DNA of 64,000 nt from Polaribacter sp. ALD11 (lineage in GTDB: Bacteria; Bacteroidota; Bacteroidia; Flavobacteriales; Flavobacteriaceae), in the NCBI RefSeq assembly GCF_002831685.1, contig NZ_CP025119.1:283001-347000 (forward strand). The letters are read 5' to 3'. Under the pieces are notes generated by a model. The model was given only the letters and a program-made list of their open reading frames with translations. It did not search any database and was not told the DNA's origin. Of the stretch, positions 8,181 through 16,463 are shown in pieces. Position 1 is the stretch's first letter, and every line of letters starts with the position of its first letter. A program made the translations under genes and the position numbers.

Positions 8181-8275
8181 AAAAGAACTAGCTCCTTTAT
8201 TAAATAAAGAAGCTAGTTGCAATCTGGTCTTTGTTAGCCCCCGAACTCTAACTGTTCCCATTGGGGGGCAATTTA
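8181..8275 (-). ncRNA. Candidate structured small RNA or 3'-UTR RNA with H-type pseudoknot and terminator
   Basis: A GC-rich island in an AT-rich gap. Read on the minus strand, GCCCCC (8269-8264) pairs with GGGGGC (8242-8237), and an inner GAAC/GTTC stem (8257-8254 with 8246-8243) closes a seven-base loop. GTTA in that loop (8252-8249) can pair with TAAC immediately 3' of the outer stem (8236-8233), which would make a pseudoknot. Downstream, a 14-15 bp hairpin (8218-8211 with 8193-8186, extended inward) ends in CTTTTT. One pair in this hairpin is G-U on the minus strand but C-A on the plus strand, favouring minus-strand transcription. It lies just past the stop of the pentapeptide gene, so it could be that gene's 3' UTR or a free RNA. 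No clear promoter of its own was found, and no known family was recognised. Confidence 0.5.
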
Positions 8276-8310
8276 GTATGAATTTTTTAGGCAGATACAC
8301 GTATAAATAC

Positions 8311-9105
8311 CTATTTTTTGTCAATTAAGTATTTGCTAAAGCTTCTTCCATTGATTTCTGTATATTTTGAATCGATTTCATAGGCAACATCCATATTAGA
8401 AATGTTGAAGTCGCCAGAAACCTTCATGTATTTGATATTTAAATCCTCTTCAAATTTTGTGTTTTTAAAAGAAACTCCGTCATTAAATTGTGTGTATTTA
8501 AAGGTTGCGCTATCTTTAAAAGTAGCATTAGAAAAACTTACATTTTTACTAAACTTAGCATATTTAAAAGTAGCAGCTTCATTAAAAAGGGTGTTTGAGA
8601 AATCGATGTTTTTATCAAATTTAGCATACTTAAAGGTGTTTTCATCATCAAAAGTTGAATTAGAAAAGTCTGAATCCCTTTCAAATCTAGAATATTTAAA
8701 CATGGCTTTACGTTCGAAGTTACAGTTCTTAAAAATTGCGATATCTTCAAAACTTGCAATAAAAGTATAACCAGAATCTTCATCTGGTATATATGCTAGA
8801 ACATCCTCTTTAAAAGTACAGTTTATAAACGAAATTTTTACATCTATCATTTTTTTAATTTCATTTGAAGAGTTGTTAGAACTCCAGTTAAACCAGCTAC
8901 TCTTCCTCTTCCTTGGTAGTTTTTCCATCGCATCATCCATATATGTAAAATCGAGGACTCCTTCTATAGTTGTATTCTCTATAGAAATAGATTTACCTGC
9001 TTTTATGTCTTTCATTATAGCAGATGCTTTAACTGTTCTCTGAGCATAAGAAATTGAATTGACTAAAAAGAAACTAATAGCTAAAAGTGTAATTTTATAT
9101 TTCAT
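8311..9105 (-). CDS. Secreted pentapeptide-repeat-like protein
   Basis: A 264-residue protein beginning with a Sec signal peptide (hydrophobic core LLAISFFLVNS, cleavage near SYAQ). From about residue 110 to 235 there are recurring five-residue steps centred on phenylalanine, with a higher-order period of about 20 residues (FKYAKF then FSNTLF, repeated four or five times). This is the pattern of a right-handed quadrilateral beta-helix of the pentapeptide-repeat type. Such helices are usually cytoplasmic or anchored; here export is predicted. The function is unknown. The stop codon is followed by the candidate structured RNA at 8181-8275. Confidence 0.8.
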   Translation of the reverse strand: MKYKITLLAISFFLVNSISYAQRTVKASAIMKDIKAGKSISIENTTIEGVLDFTYMDDAMEKLPRKRKSSWFNWSSNNSSNEIKKMIDVKISFINCTFKEDVLAYIPDEDSGYTFIASFEDIAIFKNCNFERKAMFKYSRFERDSDFSNSTFDDENTFKYAKFDKNIDFSNTLFNEAATFKYAKFSKNVSFSNATFKDSATFKYTQFNDGVSFKNTKFEEDLNIKYMKVSGDFNISNMDVAYEIDSKYTEINGRSFSKYLIDKK

Positions 9106-9165
9106 TTTTTTGAGTTTTAAAGTGTTTTATTAAATGACAACCCAAAAGTTAACCTGTGACAGTTT

Positions 9166-10488
9166 TTAAGAAATAAATGTAATTGTAAATGCAGTTTTGT
9201 TGTTTTTCGAAGTAAAATGAATCGTTCCTTTATGGGCTTCAACAATACTTTTTGTAAGTGTTAGACCAATACCAGAACCGTTTTTACGCGTTGTAAAATA
9301 AGGTACAAATACAGTGTCTTTTATTTCTTTAGGAATACCAACACCATTATCTGAAATTTCTAGATACAAACGATTCTTGTTTTTTGAAAGCTGAACCTCT
9401 ATTGTTGGTTTCTTAGTTTCTGTAAGTGCATACAAGCAATTCGATATTAAATTGATTAAAATTTGTTCTACTTGTTGTTTGTCTGCATTAATAAGATGTT
9501 CTTCAGCTACATTAAAAATTATGGTAATTTTCTTAGCTAAAAAGTCTTGTTTGTAAAGTTCTAAAGTGTTTTTGATTGTTTCAGTTAGATTGATTTCTTT
9601 TTTAATTGGCAAAGGTAATTCAGCCAATTTTCTATAAGTATCTACAAAAGAAGTTAGATGTTGAGAGCGTCTTTTAATAATACTTAAACCTTGCGAAAGT
9701 TCATCAATTGTGTCTTCATCTGTATTTTCTTCTTGCAATAAAGTGTGTAAGTTTTCGGCTAAACTACTAATAGGAGTAATGGTATTTATAATTTCATGAG
9801 ACATCACATTCATTAATTTGTACCATGCTTCTTTTTCTTTTTTGTCTATTAATTGCTGAATAGTTTCTAAAGAAATTACTAAATACCCAAATTCATTGGT
9901 TTGTGTAACAGATGTTTTTAAGAAAAATTCTTCCTTTTCTTCATTAATTGTTAATGAAATTGTGAGTCTATTTTCTTTCCACTCGTTGATATAACTTGTT
10001 AAAGTTCCAATTTTTTTATTGAGTAGATTCCAGTTGTAAAACTTCGGAATTTTTAAAAATGAAGCAAACGCTTTGTTAATCTGAAATACAGAAACCTCAT
10101 TATTTGCATTTTTTTTAAGAATTAAAATCCCGATTCCTAAACTTTCTATAATATTAGTAAAAATGAGTTGTTCAGAAGATTTTTGAAGGCTTTGCTTGCG
10201 ATGTTTTTCTAATAATAAAGCAGTTTTATTGTGTAACGGATTTTTTCTTTTTTCCGCAGAGATTGTATTCGAATAATCATTAAATAACAAGCAATCTATA
10301 GATTTTTCTATATCTGTAAATAACTTTTTTAGATATTCTGTAAAAAGGTGAAATTGAAATAATAGTACTAATGAAAACCCAATAGTATTTACAAAAAAGC
10401 CTTTTTTAAAGCTAAATACTATGATTACACCATTAATTATTAATAATAATATTCTAATTATAATTTGAATGTATTGTGGTTTTCCCAT
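9166..10488 (-). CDS. Membrane sensor histidine kinase (NtrB/NtrY-like) of a sigma54 system
   Basis: 440 residues. Two hydrophobic helices at about residues 8-26 and 31-49 anchor it in the inner membrane. A PAS-like region (about 110-215) follows, then the dimerisation/phosphoacceptor box with H231 (MSHEIINTITPI), the N box (INLISNCLYAL), G1 (ISDNGVGIP) and G2 (GSGIGLTLTKSIVEAHKG). No large extracytoplasmic loop exists, so the signal is probably membrane-derived or internal. Its ATG directly follows the stop of the response regulator gene, so both come from one mRNA. It probably phosphorylates the regulator encoded just upstream, which would control the divergent efflux operon. Confidence 0.93.
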   Translation of the reverse strand: MGKPQYIQIIIRILLLIINGVIIVFSFKKGFFVNTIGFSLVLLFQFHLFTEYLKKLFTDIEKSIDCLLFNDYSNTISAEKRKNPLHNKTALLLEKHRKQSLQKSSEQLIFTNIIESLGIGILILKKNANNEVSVFQINKAFASFLKIPKFYNWNLLNKKIGTLTSYINEWKENRLTISLTINEEKEEFFLKTSVTQTNEFGYLVISLETIQQLIDKKEKEAWYKLMNVMSHEIINTITPISSLAENLHTLLQEENTDEDTIDELSQGLSIIKRRSQHLTSFVDTYRKLAELPLPIKKEINLTETIKNTLELYKQDFLAKKITIIFNVAEEHLINADKQQVEQILINLISNCLYALTETKKPTIEVQLSKNKNRLYLEISDNGVGIPKEIKDTVFVPYFTTRKNGSGIGLTLTKSIVEAHKGTIHFTSKNNKTAFTITFIS

Positions 10489-11859
10489 TTACAATTGATG
10501 TTTCTCTAATCTTCTGTACAAAGCTGCTCTTGTTAAACCTAAATCTTTTGCTGCTCTAGAAATATTGCCTTGATGTTTTTGAATGGCTTGCTGAATTAAT
10601 ATTTTTTCTGAATCTTCTAAATTTAAACTTCCTCCTAAATTTACGTCTATTTTTTTTGTTGAAAAGTGCAAGTCCGAAACTTCAATTTTAGGATTATCGG
10701 TAATAATAACAGCACGTTCTACAATATGTTCTATTTCTCTAATATTTCCTGGCCAATGATAATTTTCCATCGCTTTTAAAGCTTCATTACTATAACCATT
10801 AATTTTCTTTCGATATTTTTGAGTTAGTTTGTGTAAAAAATGAGCAGCTAATAAAGAAATATCATCTGCTCTTTCTCGAAGTGCAGGTAAATTTAGTTCA
10901 ATGGTATTTATTCTGAATAACAGATCTTGTCTAAATGTTTGTTCATCTACCATTTTATGAATGGGCGCATTTGTAGCACAAATAATTCTTACATCTAAAT
11001 CTCTTTCTTTTCCTTCGCCTAAACGTGTTACTTTTCGGTTCTGAATAACCGTTAATAGTTTGGATTGTAAATGGAGTGGAAGGTTCCCAATTTCATCCAA
11101 GAAAATGGTTCCGCCTTTGGCTAGTTCAAATCTACCTAACGTATCTTTTTGTGCATCTGTAAAAGCGCCTTTTGCATACCCAAACAATTCACTTTCAAAT
11201 AAATTTTCATTTAAAGAACCTAAATCTACATGTATAAAAGGATAGTTTTTTCTGCTAGACTGCAAATGAATTTCTTTTGCAAAGACAAATTTTCCAGTTC
11301 CATTTTCGCCTAAAATTAAAACATTTGCATCTGTTGGTGCTACTTTACTAACCAGATTTGTGGCAGATTTCATTGCCGAAGAATTTCCAATAATATGTTC
11401 TGTTTTTTTGTGAAATTCTTTGTCTTGATGTTCTTGTATGGTTTCTAATTGTGTGTTTTTTCTTTTAGAACGCGCCAATTCTACACCAGCATTTACAGCA
11501 GCATAGAGCTTTTCTGTGGTCCAAGGTTTTAAAATAAAATCTGTAGCGCCTTTTTTAATGGCTTCTACGGCTAAATTTACACTTCCGAAAGCAGTCATTA
11601 AAAGAATGGTCGTTTCCGGGCTCACTTCTTTTATATTTTTTAACCAATACAAACCTTCTTTACCATCTTCAAAACCAATTCGATAATTCATGTCTAAAAT
11701 AACAACGTCGATGGTGTTTTTAGTTAAATGATTGTTTATTTTTTTCGGATTGTTTTCTGTTACAATTGACGTAAAATATTTTTTCAAACTAATTCTTGCA
11801 GAAAATAAAATATCATCATCATCATCTACAATTAAAATGGAAGCAGCTGTTTTTCTCAT
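10489..11859 (-). CDS. Sigma54-dependent response regulator (NtrC/AtoC family)
   Basis: 456 residues with three modules. Residues 1-125 are a receiver domain with phosphoacceptor D56 and K111. Residues 150-385 are an AAA+ activator domain with Walker A GENGTGKF (184-191), GAFTDA (231-236) at the sigma54-contact loop, and Walker B TIFLDEIG (251-258). The C-terminus is a Fis-type helix-turn-helix, GNISRAAKDLGLTRAALYRRL. GAFTDA in place of GAFTGA, and phenylalanine after the P-loop lysine, are minor departures from the consensus. The divergent gap to the efflux operon carries three GAACA/TGTTC half-sites suitable as its enhancer and a sigma54-like promoter. Confidence 0.95.
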   Translation of the reverse strand: MRKTAASILIVDDDDDILFSARISLKKYFTSIVTENNPKKINNHLTKNTIDVVILDMNYRIGFEDGKEGLYWLKNIKEVSPETTILLMTAFGSVNLAVEAIKKGATDFILKPWTTEKLYAAVNAGVELARSKRKNTQLETIQEHQDKEFHKKTEHIIGNSSAMKSATNLVSKVAPTDANVLILGENGTGKFVFAKEIHLQSSRKNYPFIHVDLGSLNENLFESELFGYAKGAFTDAQKDTLGRFELAKGGTIFLDEIGNLPLHLQSKLLTVIQNRKVTRLGEGKERDLDVRIICATNAPIHKMVDEQTFRQDLLFRINTIELNLPALRERADDISLLAAHFLHKLTQKYRKKINGYSNEALKAMENYHWPGNIREIEHIVERAVIITDNPKIEVSDLHFSTKKIDVNLGGSLNLEDSEKILIQQAIQKHQGNISRAAKDLGLTRAALYRRLEKHQL

Positions 11860-11884
11860 AGTACATAATTACCCTTTTGTTTGA

Positions 11885-11918
11885 ATATGAACAAATAAAT
11901 GTTCGTTTTTGAACATAT
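11885..11918. promoter_or_regulatory. Candidate upstream activating sequence for the NtrC-like regulator
   Basis: Three half-sites, GAACA (11889-11893), TGTTC (11900-11904) and GAACA (11911-11915), alternate in orientation with centres 11 bp apart, so they lie on one face of the helix. The outer two are extended as ATATGAACA and TGAACATAT. The cluster lies about 100 bp upstream of the predicted start of the efflux operon transcript, a normal distance for a sigma54 enhancer. Confidence 0.6.
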
Positions 11919-11977
11919 TTTAAAAAGTAAAATTCGTTATTTAGTTATAAATCAATAATTTAACTTTTATTATTCGA

Positions 11978-11993
11978 TGGCATATTTGTGGTA
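11978..11993 (+). promoter_or_regulatory. Possible sigma54 (-24/-12) promoter of the efflux operon
   Basis: TGGCATATTTGTGGTA keeps TGGCA at -24 and a TGG-like -12 with correct spacing, but has T where GC would give C. The presence of an enhancer-binding activator gene next door makes the weak match more credible. Transcription would begin near 12003, before the ATG at 12022. Confidence 0.4.
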
Positions 11994-12021
11994 TATGGAT
12001 AACCAAACGAACTCAGAAATT

Positions 12022-13266
12022 ATGGATAAGCAGATTACACCTAAAAGTAAAAAAACAAAAAAAATGTTGTTATGGGGAATTCCAGTTGCTTTTTTATTGG
12101 TAATCATATTAATGAATGCTACTAGAAAAAAACAAGTCAATTTAGAAAAAGATGCTATTAGTATTCGAGAAGTTCTTAAAGGAGATTTTGAAGATGTTGT
12201 TTTATTTAATAGTACGGTAGAACCTAAAACGTCTGTTTTGGTAAATGTAATTCAAGGTGGTGCTGTTTCAGAGATTTTTGTAGAAAGCGGACAAACCATT
12301 AAAAAAGGAACGCCACTTTTAAAAGTATACAATCCGAATGCAGAGTTAAATTATTTAACGCAAGAAACTGCCATGGTTGAGCAGATTAACAATTTAAGAA
12401 ACTTACGTGTAAATATTAAAAATCAACAATTAAGTTTAGATCAGCAATTATTGAGTATAGATAATGATTTTAGAAATGCTAAAAGACAGTATTTATTAGA
12501 TTCAACTTTATACAAAAAAGAAGTTATTGCCAGAAATGATTATCAAAAAACGAATCAGGAGTACACGTTTCAAAAAGAAAGAAGTGGCGTAATTAAAAAG
12601 AGTGTTTTTAATGAGAAAAAAAGTAGAGATATACAATTATCAAGAATAAATACATCTTTAACAAACATGGAAAAAAGCTTAGAACTGTTGAATAAAAATA
12701 AAGAAAATTTTATGGTAAAGGCACCTGTAGATGGCTTGTTGTCTTCGTTCAATCCTATTTTGGGAGAAAGCTACAATCAAGGACAACCGATTGGAAAAAT
12801 GGATGTTTTAGATGGTTATAAATTAGTTGCAAAAGTAGATGAATATTATATCTCTAAATTGCAAGAAGGTATTAAAGGAACCGTTGCAGTAAATGCTAAA
12901 AATTATAAAATAGAGCTTTCTAAAGTGTATTCAGAAATTGTAAACGGACAATTTAAATTAGAATTAACTTTTGAACAAGATTCACTTTCATCATCCGTAA
13001 AAAGAGGTATGTCTTTAAAAACGAAAATGTTTTTATCTGGTAAAACAAAAGCGTTGTTGTTACCAAAAGGGATGTTTTATCAAAGTACAAGTGGTACATG
13101 GGTTTTTGTTTTAAACTCAGATAATAAAGCCGTAAAAAGAAGCATAAAAATTGGTAGAGAAAATCCGTTTTATTACGAAGTTTTAGAAGGTTTAAAAGAA
13201 GGAGATAGAATAATAACTTCTAATTATGATGATTATAAAGAAGTAGAAGAAGTAAATATAAATTAG
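12022..13266 (+). CDS. MacA/HlyD-like periplasmic adaptor of an ABC efflux system
   Basis: Membrane fusion protein that links an ABC transporter to an outer-membrane channel. A single N-terminal anchor (MLLWGIPVAFLLVIILM) is followed by a lipoyl-like half (GGAVSEIFVESGQTIKKGTPLLKV), a long coiled-coil hairpin rich in glutamine and asparagine, the second lipoyl half (KAPVDGLLSSFNP), a beta-barrel, and a C-terminal VLEGLKEGDRIITSNYD segment. The ATG at 12022 (MDKQIT) is preferred because the longer in-frame starts at 11977 and 11995 overlap the candidate sigma54 promoter. It heads an operon with the ATPase 39 bases downstream. Confidence 0.9.
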   Translation: MDKQITPKSKKTKKMLLWGIPVAFLLVIILMNATRKKQVNLEKDAISIREVLKGDFEDVVLFNSTVEPKTSVLVNVIQGGAVSEIFVESGQTIKKGTPLLKVYNPNAELNYLTQETAMVEQINNLRNLRVNIKNQQLSLDQQLLSIDNDFRNAKRQYLLDSTLYKKEVIARNDYQKTNQEYTFQKERSGVIKKSVFNEKKSRDIQLSRINTSLTNMEKSLELLNKNKENFMVKAPVDGLLSSFNPILGESYNQGQPIGKMDVLDGYKLVAKVDEYYISKLQEGIKGTVAVNAKNYKIELSKVYSEIVNGQFKLELTFEQDSLSSSVKRGMSLKTKMFLSGKTKALLLPKGMFYQSTSGTWVFVLNSDNKAVKRSIKIGRENPFYYEVLEGLKEGDRIITSNYDDYKEVEEVNIN

Positions 13267-13305
13267 ATAAAAGCCAAAAAAAATTAAAATTTAAAAACAT
13301 ATAAA

Positions 13306-14007
13306 ATGATAAAAATAACAGATTTAGTAAAAGTATACAGAACAGAAGAAGTAGAAACAACAGCCTTAAATAGGTTGAGTTTAGAAGTGAAGAAAGGAGA
13401 ATTTGTATCAATAATGGGAGCTTCTGGTTGTGGTAAATCAACCTTATTAAATATTATTGGGTTGTTAGATGCACTAAATAATGGAAGTTACCTTTTTGAT
13501 GAAACTGAAGTAGCAAAATTCAATGAAAAACAACGTGCTGGTTTAAGAAAATCTAATATTGGTTTTGTGTTTCAAAATTTTAATTTAATTGATGAATTAA
13601 CGGTTTACGAAAACGTAGAACTGCCTTTAATTTACAATAAAGTAAAGTCTGCTGACAGAAAAGAACGTGTTACAGAAATTCTTGAAAGAATTGGAATTGC
13701 ACACAGAGCAAAACATTTTCCTTTACAATTATCTGGTGGTCAGCAACAAAGAGTTGCAGTTGCTAGAGCTTTGGTTACAAATCCTAAATTAATTTTAGCA
13801 GATGAACCAACAGGTAATCTAGACAGTAAAAGTGGAAATGATGTAATGGAATTATTAACAGAATTGCATGCAACAGGCGCAACAATTGTTATGGTTACAC
13901 ACTCGTCTTATGATGCACAATTTTCATCAAGAATTATCACTTTAAAAGATGGAGAAGTAATATCAGAAAAAACAAATGAACATAAAGTAGATGTTTTAGT
14001 TCAGTAA
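13306..14007 (+). CDS. ABC transporter ATP-binding protein (MacB/LolD type)
   Basis: ATPase of 233 residues: Walker A GASGCGKST (38-46), Q loop FVFQNFNL (88-94), signature LSGGQQQR (142-149), Walker B LILADEPTGNLD (162-173) and switch histidine in MVTHSS. These features place it in the MacB/LolD/FtsE group of ATPases that work with FtsX-type permeases in mechanotransmission rather than classical transport. It lies between the adaptor and two FtsX-like permease genes and is presumably the motor for them. Confidence 0.95.
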   Translation: MIKITDLVKVYRTEEVETTALNRLSLEVKKGEFVSIMGASGCGKSTLLNIIGLLDALNNGSYLFDETEVAKFNEKQRAGLRKSNIGFVFQNFNLIDELTVYENVELPLIYNKVKSADRKERVTEILERIGIAHRAKHFPLQLSGGQQQRVAVARALVTNPKLILADEPTGNLDSKSGNDVMELLTELHATGATIVMVTHSSYDAQFSSRIITLKDGEVISEKTNEHKVDVLVQ

Positions 14008-14034
14008 TTAATAACCAAAAAAAAACTAGAACAG

Positions 14035-16461
14035 ATGTTTACAACATGGTTTAAAATATTTTTTAGAAATAGTAAGAAAAACTGGCTAAACACATTGATT
14101 AATATTAGCGGGTTAACTTTAGGTTTGGCAGGTTTATTAATCGTTTTATTGTATTTAAACGAAGAAAAAAGCTATAATCAATGGAATCCTAATAAAGATG
14201 ATGTTTATAGGGTAAACCTAAAACAGCCAAAAAATGATGAAGTTTGGTTTACTGTAAATGCGGGTATGTACCTTACTTTTCCAAAAGAACTACCAGAAGT
14301 AACAGCATCTTTAATGGTAAAACCATTTTATAGAAGTAAGGTAATTCAATATAAAGATGCGTTTGAGTTTAATGATAAAACCATATTTACAGAACCACAG
14401 TTTTTTGACTTTTTTCCTTTTGAAATTCTAGAAGGATCTGCACAAAAATTTGCAGAAACTAGAACAAATATTGCTTTGTCTAAAGCGTATGCAGATAGAG
14501 TTTTTAAAGGAGATAAAGCTGTAGGAAATACTGTGAAAATTGATGGGGAAAATTATATTGTAAGTTGTGTTTATAAAATTCCGAAGAACTCACATCAAGA
14601 ACCAGAAGCATTAATTCAGTTTGATGAAGAATTTGAAGTCAATTGGGGAAACCATAATAACGAAGTATTCTGTAGAATAACTAAAGGAACAGATTTAGAA
14701 GGTCTAAAGGTAAAAATGAATCAAGTTATTGTTGAAAAAGCATATAGAAAAAATGTAGAAGAAAATGGAATGACTATTAAAGAATTTGATAAAACGTATG
14801 GAATTCCAACAGTTCTTTTAGATAAATTAGATACGTTGTATTTACACAATACAGCAAAAAGAGCTGGACCAAGTGGTGCTGGTAATTATCAATTATTAAT
14901 GATATTATTAGGCTTGTCTATTTTGTTAATTGTTATTTCTTGTGTAAATTTTATTAATTTATCTGTTGCAATAGCAAGTCAAAGAGCAAAAGAAGTAGGT
15001 GTAAAGAAAACATTGGGTTTATCTAAAAAGCAACTACTCTTTCAATATATATCTGAAATTGTTTTACAAGGGTTAATATCATTTGTTTTTGCATTGGTAA
15101 TTGTAGAGTTATCATTGCCCTTTTTTAATGAGTTTGTTCAAACAGAAATCTCAATATTGCATACAAATTCATTATTGATATTGCTTTTTACAGCAATTTT
15201 TCTTTCACTTTTTGTAGGTAGTATTCCTGCATTATATCTTTCAAATTTTAAAGCAATTGAAGTTTTAAAAGGAAGTGTTTCTAAAAGTAAAAAAGGAAAT
15301 TTAGCAAGAAATATCATGTTAGGGTTGCAGTTTTTAATTTCAGGATTTTTTATTATTAGCATGTTAATTGTTGGAAGTCAAATTACCTATATTATGGAAA
15401 AAGATTTAGGTTTTGATAAAGAACAAGTACTTTCTGTTAATGTTTATAGTATGCCTAATAAGTATAAAAAATATAAATTGGCAAAAGAGGTTTTATCAAA
15501 AAATAATAACATTATAGATGTAACGTCAAGTATGTTTGTTCCTGGAGATGGCTATGTAAGTGGTACTGATTTAAGACATAAAATAAATGACAAAAGTTTA
15601 AATACTGCTTCTAACGTAGTAGATTATAATTATATAGATTTTGCGAAAATTAAATTATTAAAAGGAAGAAATTTTTCTGATAAAATTGCTTCAGATAGCG
15701 CTAGTAAGATTATTATAAATGAAACGGCCGCTAAAAAATTAGGAATTTATAACAAACCTTTGGGAGAAAAATTGACTTTAGGTTGGTTGGAAGAGGATGA
15801 TACTAAAAATTCTTTTGAAGTTATTGGTATGGTACAAGATTATCATTTTGATGGTTTTGATAATGTAATTGCACCCATGTTTCTTGTTCTTTGGGACGGT
15901 ATGAGTTTTACACATAGCTGGATTCCTGCTATTCAATTTAAAATAAAACCAACTAATATTGACAAAACAATTGCAGAAATAGAAACTTATTGGAGGCAAA
16001 ATATAGATGCTAAATATCCTTTTTCTTATGAGTTTTTAGATCAAAAATTTGCAAAAACATATAAGAAGTATCAAAAACAACAAATGATGTTTTTAATTTT
16101 ATCTATGTTGGTAATTTTAATCTCATTATTAGGTTTATTTGCTTTGGCAACCTTAACCATTCAACAACGTTTAAAAGAAGTTGCAATCAGAAAAACTTTG
16201 GGTGCATCTGTAAAAGAAATTATGTTTCAGTTGTTAAAAAACTTTCTTAAAATTGTAGTAATCTCTTCTATTATATTAATTCCTGTGGCGTATTTTTTTA
16301 TGCAAAATTGGCTAGAAAACTTTGTGTATAGAATAGAGATGCCTATGCTTCCATACATAATTACACCTATTGTTTTAGTTGTTTTAGTCTTTGCTGTTGT
16401 AGGTTTAAAGGCTTATAACGCAACTAAAATCGATTTAATAAAATACTTAAAATTCGAATAA
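14035..16461 (+). CDS. FtsX-like ABC permease, first of tandem pair
   Basis: An 808-residue permease of the type with eight helices and two periplasmic domains that is common in Bacteroidetes. The N-terminal helix (about 20-42) is followed by a MacB-PCD-type periplasmic domain, three FtsX helices (about 290-420, including SCVNFINLSVAIASQRAKEVGVKK), another periplasmic domain and a last set of three helices with the conserved LATLTIQQRLKEVAIRKTLG. It lies 27 bases behind the ATPase. It is paralogous to the next gene over its whole length and nearly identical in the C-terminal coupling helix, so the pair arose by tandem duplication. The exported substrate is unknown. Confidence 0.93.
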   Translation: MFTTWFKIFFRNSKKNWLNTLINISGLTLGLAGLLIVLLYLNEEKSYNQWNPNKDDVYRVNLKQPKNDEVWFTVNAGMYLTFPKELPEVTASLMVKPFYRSKVIQYKDAFEFNDKTIFTEPQFFDFFPFEILEGSAQKFAETRTNIALSKAYADRVFKGDKAVGNTVKIDGENYIVSCVYKIPKNSHQEPEALIQFDEEFEVNWGNHNNEVFCRITKGTDLEGLKVKMNQVIVEKAYRKNVEENGMTIKEFDKTYGIPTVLLDKLDTLYLHNTAKRAGPSGAGNYQLLMILLGLSILLIVISCVNFINLSVAIASQRAKEVGVKKTLGLSKKQLLFQYISEIVLQGLISFVFALVIVELSLPFFNEFVQTEISILHTNSLLILLFTAIFLSLFVGSIPALYLSNFKAIEVLKGSVSKSKKGNLARNIMLGLQFLISGFFIISMLIVGSQITYIMEKDLGFDKEQVLSVNVYSMPNKYKKYKLAKEVLSKNNNIIDVTSSMFVPGDGYVSGTDLRHKINDKSLNTASNVVDYNYIDFAKIKLLKGRNFSDKIASDSASKIIINETAAKKLGIYNKPLGEKLTLGWLEEDDTKNSFEVIGMVQDYHFDGFDNVIAPMFLVLWDGMSFTHSWIPAIQFKIKPTNIDKTIAEIETYWRQNIDAKYPFSYEFLDQKFAKTYKKYQKQQMMFLILSMLVILISLLGLFALATLTIQQRLKEVAIRKTLGASVKEIMFQLLKNFLKIVVISSIILIPVAYFFMQNWLENFVYRIEMPMLPYIITPIVLVVLVFAVVGLKAYNATKIDLIKYLKFE

Positions 16462-16463
16462 TT

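Noticed and set aside
8234..8269. GC-rich island as a tRNA gene
   Set aside because: It has no cloverleaf, no T-arm GTTCGAATC-type sequence and no CCA; a two-hairpin RNA fits better.
8402..8770. Plus-strand ORF of 122 codons inside the pentapeptide gene
   Set aside because: It is an antisense shadow of the regular 20-residue repeat; the minus-strand protein has a signal peptide and known repeat type.
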